A stretch of DNA of 64,000 bases, from NCBI GenBank assembly GCA_949825045.1, contig OX463814.1:28166383-28230382 (forward strand). The letters are read 5' to 3'. Below the pieces are notes generated by a model, which saw only the letters and a program-made list of their open reading frames with translations, searched no databases and had not been told where the DNA came from. Both the position numbers and the translations under genes were made by a program. Positions within the stretch are counted from its first letter, which is position 1; each line of letters opens with the position of its first letter. Positions 55,793-64,000 of the stretch are shown here, piece by piece. This DNA is from Argyresthia goedartella (taxonomy: Eukaryota > Arthropoda > Insecta > Lepidoptera > Argyresthiidae).

Positions 55793-56111
55793 TGATTAAT
55801 TGCCACACCTACCGAACGTCGTGGAATCTTGAGGGGCTGGGTTTTTTGCCAGATGATGATCATGTAGATGATTAACACTCCGACCAGGCCCGACGCCTGT
55901 GTGAGACAATTGTTACACCGAATTACAAATCAATGGCCCGATGCCTGAGCAGACATGTTTGTTCTCCCGACAAGAAAAGATAACCTCCAATTTTTCATCT
56001 CGTTGGTACGAGTGACAGCTGCGGTCCGTTTCCGCTTAGTGATGTCCCGATTACTCGCGGTCGATCCGCGCAACAAAAAACCGGTGCGTTCCGAAGCATA
56101 AATATTAAACA
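55793..56111 (-). repeat. BEL2 5' LTR with internal deletion
   Basis: 319 bp. It shares the first ~60 and last ~250 bp with the 3' LTR. The middle ~235 bp are missing, and a short ATGATGATC filler sits at the joint (about 55852-55860). Confidence 0.9.
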
Positions 56112-56511
56112 AGCTCAATGAAAATGATTTTTTCCAGTCCTGCCAAAACTGACAACTACCAATAAGAATCTAGAATCATTCGAACCTTCAATTTCGCATA
56201 AACTTATAAACATCAACCAGCCTGTATCACAATAAAATCGAAATAAAAATTAATATAACAAAGAAGTCTTAAAACGACGTCTGCGAGTTCACGCTGCAGT
56301 CCTTACATATGAAATTGGCGTTTCGCCGTACTGACCACTTTGAACTAAAATATCTCCTCTATGGTTAGGAATTCCAAATTCAATTTATACAGCTATTTTC
56401 TTATGTATTTGTATTTCTAAAATTACAGTTCATTTGTTTTTTCCCTAATTGTTTTTTTTCTTGCGTCACTCACTCAAAATGGAAAACTTGTAATATCGCG
56501 TTATTTCGTAA

Positions 56512-57467
56512 TTTCGTAATTCGTAATTTCTTTATTGTACTAAACAAAACAGACATACAGATAACTTATGATAGAAAAAACATGTATAAAGGCGAGCTTA
56601 TCTCTAAAAAGAGATTTCTTCCAGCAAACCATGTTGGATAGGAGACGGAGATGATAGGTAAGGGAAAGAATTGCGCGTACAATTAAGACTATATTCTAAT
56701 ATAATACATATTACACATACATAAAACCCTATTGCTAAGCAATATAGACTACATACACAGTTACATAAATACAGCATATCAATAAATATCTTACAAATAT
56801 ACTCATACTAATACATTATATAGCTAAATTGAAAGTGAAAGATTTCTTCTTTCTTCTTAAGTCGGTTCTTAAAGATATTCAGTGATGGACTGTCCCTGAT
56901 GGTGCAGGGAAGTTCATTCCACAGCCGTATAGCGCGGATTCTAAACCCGTGCTCGTAGGTTGCAGTGGAGCGTTGTGGGGCTTTAAGCATAGTAGCCATG
57001 TGAGTTCTCCGAGGCCTGCATGAAGAAAGAAATTCGAAGCGATCACGCAGGAAGTTAGGGTACCGAGGGTTCCACAAAATATTGTAGAGCAGGCATAGGA
57101 TATGAGAGTCCCGTTGAAGACGAATCGGAAGCCAATTCAACTCCCTGCGATGTTGAGAAACGTGATCATATTTTCGCAGTCCGAAGATGAACCGAATCCC
57201 GAGGTTTTGAAGTCGTTCGAGTTTGTTCAGTTGCTCTTCATTTGCGCTTACCCAGCAAACATCAGCATAGTCAATGAGGGGAAGTAAAAGAGAATGGGCG
57301 AGAATAATTTTGGTCTGACGAGGAAGAAAGTTCTGAAGTCTCCTGAGAGAGTGAAAGGTAGCGTAAACTCGCCTGCTGACCTCGCTGATATGCGTTGACC
57401 AGGTTAACTGGTTATCAAAGAGGTAAGCGCAAGACGGACCGCGACTACAAAAGCCGCACAATGGCAC
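56512..57467 (-). mobile_element. LINE A-family 3' end with RT C-terminus
   Basis: 57467-56808 encodes an intact frame with STHISEVSRRVYATFHSLRR, ILAHSLLLPLIDYADVCW, NLGIRFIFGLRKYDHVS and WNELPCTIRDSPSLNIFKNR, the thumb and C-terminus of the LINE A-type RT. Catalytic residues are absent. The 3' UTR contains the GCGAGCTTATCTC / GAGATTTCTTCCAGCAAACC block. The tail repeats resemble the target sequence. Confidence 0.8.
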
Positions 57468-57737
57468 TTAAAAAAAAAAAAAAACTATCATACTGTGTCA
57501 ATATGTAAGGCTGAAACCTTTGCCTGCCTGACAAGGCAAATGAACCAAAAAAAAATAATGTGTCAATATGCTGTCAATAGTTGCAAATAAATCGAGTGGA
57601 CTTGAAATTTAAAATAAAAATAGTTGCTACTACCTCGCAAAACATTACTAGTAGAGAAAAGGATCACGATATGAGCACTGTACCACCGGGGGAACGGAAC
57701 GCTGAATCTGATTGGTTTAGAGACAGACGAAGAGGGT
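57468..57737. other. Spacer between the two LINE segments
   Basis: It begins with a run of about 15 A's. No coding sequence recognised. Either a deletion scar or a small extra insertion. Confidence 0.4.
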
Positions 57738-58532
57738 CTAACCTTGCTTCTTCTTGCCCTGCGACTGAGTGGCCTGTATCCTGGTCACTACGCCGGAGGC
57801 AGATGCGGCGGCGCCCTCAGCAGGTTTGTTCCCTTTGCCGGCTGGTGAGGGGGTCTCCTTGCTCGGGTACTTCGCCATGAGTGGCCGCAAATCTGCCCAG
57901 CACTCCAGCCTCTGCCGCGACTTGTCAGGCAGCAACACGTGTATCTTGCCGTCCGACGTCCAACTGCTGCTGATGCCGAAGTGCTTCCGCGCCGCCAACA
58001 AAACGTCGTGCCGGGATTTTGTCAAAAACTCAGACACCAAAATGCCTGAGCCCTTGAGCTCCTTCTTGCGATCCCAGACTTCACAGCGTGCTGAGTGTGT
58101 GGCGAAGCGAACCAGCAGTGAGCGTGTCTTCGTGCTCTTGGCTCCCAGTCTGTGCACCACCCTGATGTCATCGAGGCACACGTCGGGCAATTTAAGGCGG
58201 TCTGCGAACACTGCCCTTAACACTTCGTCTGGCTGCTCCGTGTCGGTCTCCTTGATGCCGTGAACTAGCAGCACTTTACGCCGCGCCGCAGTCTCGTGCC
58301 GGTCGAGGCCGAGGGTCAAGTACTCAAGTTGATTCTTGAGTGCTCCCAGGCTCTTCCAGACCAGCAACTTGAAGTCACGGAACTCACTCGCCAGCTTTGT
58401 GATGTTCAGGGGTCCGGGGGCAGGTGTGGCCGCTTGCAGCTCCTGCTCGAACTTCCCGATGCGCTCACTGAGTGACTCCGAGATGGCCTCCATGTTCTCC
58501 TGCAGCTTGGCGTAGAGGTCCTTAGAGGTCAT
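57738..58532 (-). CDS. LINE ORF1-like RNA-binding protein
   Basis: 264 residues with ATG at 58532. An N-terminal helical/coiled-coil region (EAISESLSERIGKFEQELQ) precedes an RRM-like domain of the transposase-22 type (KVLLVHGIKETDTEQPDEVL, IRVVHRLGAKSTKTRSLLV, WDRKKELKGSGILVSEFLT). A C-terminal low-complexity lysine/alanine-rich tail follows. The frame is intact. It shares the insertion bounded by CGTTATTT with the LINE A-type RT end to its left, so the two may be ORF1 and the 3' end of one internally deleted LINE. This link is inference. Confidence 0.7.
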   Translation of the reverse strand: MTSKDLYAKLQENMEAISESLSERIGKFEQELQAATPAPGPLNITKLASEFRDFKLLVWKSLGALKNQLEYLTLGLDRHETAARRKVLLVHGIKETDTEQPDEVLRAVFADRLKLPDVCLDDIRVVHRLGAKSTKTRSLLVRFATHSARCEVWDRKKELKGSGILVSEFLTKSRHDVLLAARKHFGISSSWTSDGKIHVLLPDKSRQRLECWADLRPLMAKYPSKETPSPAGKGNKPAEGAAASASGVVTRIQATQSQGKKKQG

Positions 58533-58739
58533 TGTGTTGTGCTTGGTGAATTTATTTAATTGTGAAAATCAGTGAGGTTATCTGTTTGATTTTGGATTAT
58601 GGAGGGTCCAGATCAGTTCTTTTGGATTAAATTGTACATAAAATTGTATTAATTAATTAAATTTCAATAAAATTACAGAGAGCTAAATATTTGTATGCGC
58701 TTCTTCCAACTACCCTCGAAGAAGAAAAAAAAAAAAAAA

Positions 58740-59734
58740 CGTTATTTACGAGTATGAGTTCTACCGTGGCACCAGTGCTGCAGAAACGGCTCGAAGGATT
58801 AATGATGTGTATGGCGACGGTGCCGCAATATAAAACACAGTGCGTTTTTGGTTCCAACGTTTTCGTTCTGGAATTTTCGACCTGCAGAACAAGCCCCGTG
58901 GACGGCCGTAGACCAAAGTTGATAATGAAGAATTGAAGACTATTTTTGAAGCGGATCCATCGCAAACCACGTCCGAGTTAGCTGCAGGCTGCGGTGTTAG
59001 TGATAAAACTGTTTTAATCCATTTGAAGCAAATTGGGAAGGTGAAAAAGCTTGAAAGGTGGGTACCTCACGAACTGAGTGAAGCAAATCAACAAACGCGC
59101 GTTGACTGCTGCGTTACATTACTCACCCGGCACAATAATGAAAGAATTTTAAATCGAATCATTACCTGTGATGAAAAGTGGATCCTGAAGGATAATCGGA
59201 AGCGCTCATCGCAATGGCTGAACCCTGCCGAACCAGCTAAACCATGCCCCAAGCGAAAATTGACTCCAAAAAAGTTACTTGTGAGCGTTTGGTGGACTAG
59301 TGCTGGTGTCGTTCACTACAGCTTTCTTAAATCTGGCCAAACGATTACGGCAGATGTATATTGTCAGCAACTGCAAATCATGATGGAAAAGCTAGCTGCT
59401 AAACAACCGAAGCTGGTCGCTCTAGGCCACTGCTGCTTCATGATAACGCTAGACCACACACTGCACAACAGACGGCTACCATATTAGAGGAGCTTCAATT
59501 GAAATGTCTAAGACATCCACCGTACTCTCCGACCTTGTTCCAACAGATTACTATTTTTTTCGATATTTGGATAACTTCTTGAAAGGGAAAAAATTCAACT
59601 CTGATGGGGCAGTCCAAACCGCCTTCAAAGATTTTATTGATTCCCATCCGAATATTTTTTTTAGTAAAGGGATCATAGAACTACCTGTAAGATGGCAAAA
59701 GTGTATAGATAGCAATAGTACATATTTTGATTAA
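58740..59734 (+). pseudogene. Mariner transposase (interrupted, frameshifted)
   Basis: It reads GTSAAETARRINDVYGDG, then stops/frame changes, KLERWVPHELSEANQ, IITCDEKWILKDN (first catalytic Asp), VSVWWTSAGVVHYSF, an HDNARPH block in a shifted frame near 59440, and LVPTDYYFFRYLDNFL (last Asp), ending FD at 59734. The N-terminal codons (56479-56508) lie left of the LINE insertion. At least three lesions besides the insertion are present. Confidence 0.85.
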
Positions 59735-59869
59735 ATAAATATTATATTAAAAAAAAAACGACTTTATGTTGCTCCCATGCAAAACGCCAATTTCATATGT
59801 AAGGGACTAATATAATACTTAAGCAATATAATTCAATAGGCAGAAATCGATCGACAATCAATCTGATGG

Positions 59870-61160
59870 ATCGGGTGTAAAAATCTACATTCCACAAGGT
59901 TCTATATGAGGCCCTTTTTATTCCTGGTATATTTATAGATCTGCCATTCATGGTAGGCAAATTAACTGACATAGTGTTGTTTCTAACACTTTTTTGTTTT
60001 AACGATGAAATTGGTTCACAGTTAATATTTGATTCTTCAATACTGGTAAAACCAAATATTAAATTATCGCTTCCAAATGTCCGGCAAGTTAGAATTAGTA
60101 ATGGTGGTATATATTATTAGTTATTATTGCCATTGAGAGAAAATTGCAGTAGGGACCCCACATAGACAAAATTTGCTGGTAGATTAAGCTCTTCGGCTTA
60201 AGCTGTTAGTTACATCAGACAAAACACGGCTACAGCTTGGCCAGTCTATTTTAGTTTCTTTAATAGTTCATGTATCTTATTGTGGGGGAAAGCAGTGGAT
60301 ATTCAAACTATTACTCAATATTAGCTACTCTAATAGCAAGTTTATGTAAAATAAATATTATTACAGAAAAGAGCTATGCGAGCAAGCAAAAAGATAACTT
60401 TTTAAAGAAATTGACATACTAACTGTAGCTTGATTTCCGAAAATATTATTTTTGCGCGCAAGAACCTCACAACATTTAAAAAAAATAGCGATAACTGTAA
60501 TTCATTCTCTAAATAGTTCATTCTCTAATACGACAATATACCTCAGGAGATATTAAAATTGCCATTTTAGCAATTTAAAAACCGTGTTTTATATGACAGG
60601 TTAAGCTGTTGGTCCCGGCTTCTATCGCCACTTGGTGGTTGTAGTAGTAAAGCTGGTCAAAGCCCCTAATAGGGCAGCTTGAAAACATCTGTCTGACACC
60701 TCATCATAAACCCGCACTGAGCCAGCGTGTTTGAATATGGATTAATCTTACTCGTATCTGGGTATAGGCTTGAGCCCCTCGGTGGGGACATCAATGGGCT
60801 ACATTATTATTTTTATTATAACGAAAACTATGTAAAAACGACTTTGCTTAAAAAGGGATATTACAATGTTCAAGATTACATTAAAGACAAGAATGCATGG
60901 GGTTAATCTAACAGTAACTTTCAACACAAACATTGCTATTGATAATATTGGAATTATTTGTTCCTGCATATTATTTTAAATAATTAATATTGCAATATTT
61001 GTATTAGAACACAACCATTTTTTAAAGAGATCTTAAAATCAATCTGTAGGAGTTCCTTCGCACTTATTCTCCCACGGTGGTCCAACATAGAAAAGAGGCA
61101 AAAGATACTTTTATTAAGTGTATGTAAATATCTACAGCAATGAAGAGATTTGAGTTGATT
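59870..61160 (+). pseudogene. Degraded LINE E copy (RT and 3' UTR)
   Basis: The plus strand reads IPQGSI.GPFLFLVYL, LTDIVLF, KLSLPNVRQV and LLWGKAVDIQTI with many stops, then AAAAAGGGATATTACAATGTTCAAGATTAC and TCCCACGGTGGTCCAACATAG, matching the end of LINE E (37.45-38.65 kb, inverted). It is interrupted at about 60600-60830 by a short dispersed repeat. Confidence 0.75.
60600..60830 (+). repeat. SINE-3-like repeat inserted in the LINE E copy
   Basis: CCCCTAATAGGGC, AACCCGCACTGAGCCAGCGTG and CTTACTCGTATCTGGGTA match the 22.7-22.87 kb repeat in opposite orientation. It ends in an ATT-rich tail. LINE E sequence resumes at about 60835. Confidence 0.65.
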
Positions 61161-63239
61161 TGTGATAACAAAATCTACCTATATATCTTACAATTAATGA
61201 ATCACGGTAAGATACGTACCACTATACATATTCAATAATAATAATCCGCAAAAATAAATAAAATTCCCACAACCAATATTTAAACCAAATAAAATCCGAA
61301 CCAACACACACAGAACTCTCCATAGATCTATCAAGATCACAGGTGACGACGTCACAACTTTCTATTTGCAGTGCCAGGCTATTCTTCAGTGGGATTTACA
61401 CTGAGCTGCAGCCTGCCCCGTCCCCAATCAACTCGGGTACATCTATATTCATACGGGACGGAACCTCCGACAGTTCAATCTACGATAAGTAATATTTCTC
61501 GCAGTGAGATAGTCAGCTGTGTGCGGATGTCTAAGTGAGACTACTTCGAAGGCGAGTTAGCACTATTCCCTGAATAACTGACTACATATTTGTTTTATTG
61601 AGAAGTGTTGAAGTTTGACCTCTTGGGCCTAATTCATTAGAGACACACACATAGTCTGATGAAGTAGTTTCTACAAGTTTGTGGTAGATGTTTATAAGAT
61701 TAGCCGTTCCGGGCAGAAAAAGGCGATTATGGCCATGTCATAATTACAACAGTTTACAAAATGTAGGTCTCACAACTATTATGAAGCGCGCCTCGTCGTC
61801 GTTAGTCCATGACTACAGCCCGTTCACAGTTATTTTACCTGTAACATGTGTCATGAAGTCACAGAAAGTGAGGGACAAAGCTTTGCGTCAACCTCCTCCT
61901 CCTTCTTTCGCTTAGAAAAGGAAAGGGAGACTGACGCACAGCTCTGAGTCTTACTGTTTTGGTGAAACATGTCAGAGGTAAGATAGCTGTGAACGGAGAA
62001 TACCACAATAGGTACAAATACATCTTACAAGATATATCTGACTATCAAACCCAATTTGTTGCTGCTCGCGCAAGAAGGTCTTCGGATGGACGATCCAGAC
62101 AGGTGTGCATGGTTGCATAACTTCCATAGCAAATTGAAAATAAATTCTACGTTAGACGACGAAAATATGTGCCTATAGGTAGTTGAAGTTTTGGTAATTC
62201 AACGGTTATGGTCACATGGCTTTCAGTACTTTCCGCATATTTCACACCAAATTCCTCATATTGTTGCTTCACGATTTAACAAAAAAAAAAGTTCATTCGC
62301 ATCGTTACCATCCAGTTTGTTTCCTCGACAATAAAAAAATCTCCAGGGTATCAGGTACCAAAGTTATTCATAATGAGCCACTCCACGTTATTAAGTGGCT
62401 CACTCTCATCTACGGCGGCTTACTCCGACGAATCCCAGAAGGCATCTCAAAGAAATGATGAGGGAGTGTATTTTTCGGAATTGATTACTCCCTTGAGGAC
62501 GCCGACGTTGTAAATATTGAGCCTGTTGGATGATTGTTATTCTTTTATAACCGTGGAAATATACGTAATGACTTGCTATTGAATACGAGTAGGTATTAGA
62601 GGGGCTTATTTATGTGTTTGGTAATTGCAAAAAGCATCTGATAATACCCTTGAATGGAATTCTTATATTTTTAACTAGAAAGAAAAGGGCAAATTAATGT
62701 ATTAACCTGGAGGATTGTGTCTTAGTGGATGTTTAATTTTGCCCATTTGGATGAAAACATGTTAATTACGGGGTGGCAGAAGCATGAGTTGGACCTATTT
62801 TTGCTTTGTTCCAAGTACTCTGGGGCCACGAATTGCTACTGTATTCAAATTAAATCTACGTCTTTACTAAGTTTGTGGGTTTCTATCTTTGTTTAGAGTT
62901 TCCTAAGCTGTCTTGTTTCAGTGTCGCGTTTCCAAGACAACCGGCTAATGGGGCAATCACAACGACCGCACCGGTTAGAGAGGGTACTATTACTAAGGGA
63001 CACTTATCAGACATACTCTGAGACGAGCGAGTTGCATGTGTAAATCCGTGGTCACGTGGTCATTGTGGTAGTAGGGACAAGTGTGTATTTAAAAGAATGT
63101 GAGCAAACAAATTTATGGAGTGACAGCTATCAAAACTCTTGAGGCGTCAAAAGTTACCATACATTCCTTTATCATAGATTATTTTAGCTATGTTTGCTCC
63201 CGGCGAAGTTGTTAAATTCTTTTAAATACCTACCTACTT
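61161..63239. other. Unassigned region, no gene recognised
   Basis: Short open frames (for example 61688-61915 and 62216-62458) show no domain or splice context. A small inverted repeat GAGCCACT…AGTGGCTC lies at 62375-62401. Confidence 0.45.
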
Positions 63240-63540
63240 GATTCTATTATAGTCGCTAGCCTGTCACGTAAGGCAAGAGATGCGTGTTTGAATATCATAA
63301 TAATAAATATCTCAAGTATACTGACGTTACACTGGCGATGGAAAACATCGTGAAGAAACCTTTATATCTCCATAGCTGTGGCGATAGGCTTACCCCTGGA
63401 GTATTAAATAACCGGTTAAACGTGGTCACCATTGCGCCTTTGGCTTCTTTTTGGATTGTGCCACAATCTGAAAAACGAGTGTTACACATTACATTTCAAT
63501 AGTATAGTGATGTGCTGTGCCTTCGTCACAGCTCTTCGCT
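63240..63540 (+). repeat. SINE-2-like copy (partial)
   Basis: GCGATGGAAAACATCGTGAAG, TCCATAGCTGTGGCGATAGG and AATAACCGGTTAAACGTGG follow the order seen in SINE-2 at 25.4 kb. The 3' tail is diverged. Confidence 0.5.
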
Positions 63541-64000
63541 TGTTAGCAGAGCCACCTCAGTTAATACGCTGTGCACTACCGCTAATGGTCGCATTATACT
63601 TATACTTATAGTCCGCAACTTGTTATTTTGCCAGGTAATAGTGCCATTATGAATTCATGTTCGTTAGAGCAGCGTTGGTATGACAATGGTTGGGTGGTAG
63701 TGTCGCGTCGCTTATCTGATGTCATGCTGTATGAAATTACATTTAAATTATATAACAAGGTGGATCGATTTATTATATAACACCAGAGTTAAAGCCTGGA
63801 CTCCCTTTTATGACGCCAGGCGAAAGACTGGCTCACCAGGGTAGGCCGCATCCCACGATAAGCCCTCCCAAGACACTCGGAATCCTATACCAAATCGTTC
63901 GCTTGGAATTCTGGCGGAACAGTATTGTCCTTCTGGATCAAGACCTCGTCGCTGCTATAGAGACTTTTCTGGATTCCTGTTGAGGTGACAGAGGGTGGCT
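63541..64000. other. Unassigned right edge
   Basis: Slightly GC-richer from 63790, without a frame or repeat that I can identify. It may be the start of another element cut by the window edge. Confidence 0.35.

Larger units (their letters stand above)
48797..56111 (-). mobile_element. BEL2: second BEL/Pao LTR retrotransposon, older and defective
   Basis: 7,315 bp, LTRs 48797-49349 (553 bp) and 55793-56111 (319 bp), flanked by AGCTC at 48792-48796 and 56112-56116. Gag-pol is on the minus strand and collinear with BEL1 but clearly diverged. The LTRs differ by point changes and by a deletion of about 235 bp in the 5' LTR. Gag has a nonsense codon, and pol has a templated inverted insertion and two nonsense codons. 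Confidence 0.95.
56298..59807 (+). mobile_element. Cecropia-type mariner interrupted by LINE sequence
   Basis: Inverted termini are at 56298-56323 (AGTCCTTACATATGAAATTG…) and 59782-59807. The transposase starts ATGGAAAAC near 56479 and resumes at 58740 after an insertion. The insertion (about 56508-58739) is bounded by CGTTATTT on both sides, consistent with an 8-bp target duplication. Confidence 0.8.

Overview
The window looks like a transposon-dense stretch of insect chromosome, most probably from a moth or butterfly. The base composition is AT-rich, there are spliced introns, and no bacterial gene organisation is present. The mobile elements include two DD37D (maT-type) mariner relatives, a cecropia-type mariner, two BEL/Pao LTR retrotransposons, several CR1/Jockey-like LINEs and tRNA-derived SINEs with ATGT-type tails. 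The order assignment is inferred from this element mix, not from a marker gene.

Layout: 1-7245 holds LINE A (minus strand) split by a later LINE B insertion (1646-5881). 7733-15043 is a young BEL/Pao element (BEL1, minus) with two LTRs that look identical and a CAGTG target duplication. 15049-21100 holds LINE remnants and a 1.9-kb TIR-bounded element carrying a 27-bp minisatellite. 21110-26222 is the one host gene recognised, a seven-exon secreted lipase-family gene on the minus strand, with SINEs and LINE debris in its introns and a maT transposon (26652-27961) just upstream. 28.4-36.4 kb is mostly non-coding, with a MITE, a second maT copy inserted in a TA repeat, and short transposon remnants. 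36376-41560 holds LINE D and LINE E (minus). 41.6-42.9 kb is an imperfect tandem array followed by a 40-codon ORF. 43215-46238 is a 3-kb foldback element with about 600-bp inverted arms; a related sequence at 34.85 kb shows its empty site. 47.2-48.7 kb holds a LINE 3' end and an LTR-like fragment. 48797-56111 is a second, older BEL/Pao element (BEL2, minus; AGCTC target duplication; several disabling lesions). 56298-59807 is a mariner that was itself invaded by LINE sequence. 59.9-61.2 kb is a degraded LINE E copy containing a SINE. The last 2.8 kb holds no gene I can support.

There is no pathway in the usual sense. The content is one probable lipase-like gene embedded in nested selfish DNA. 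Most of the retroelements lie on the minus strand, which makes the locus worth testing as a small-RNA source. The most interesting points are: the lipase-like gene has lost its catalytic serine; the two BEL elements share an in-frame UAG between gag and pol and a conserved hairpin beside the LTR; a templated palindrome breaks BEL2 pol; and the 3-kb foldback can be dated against an empty site within the same window.
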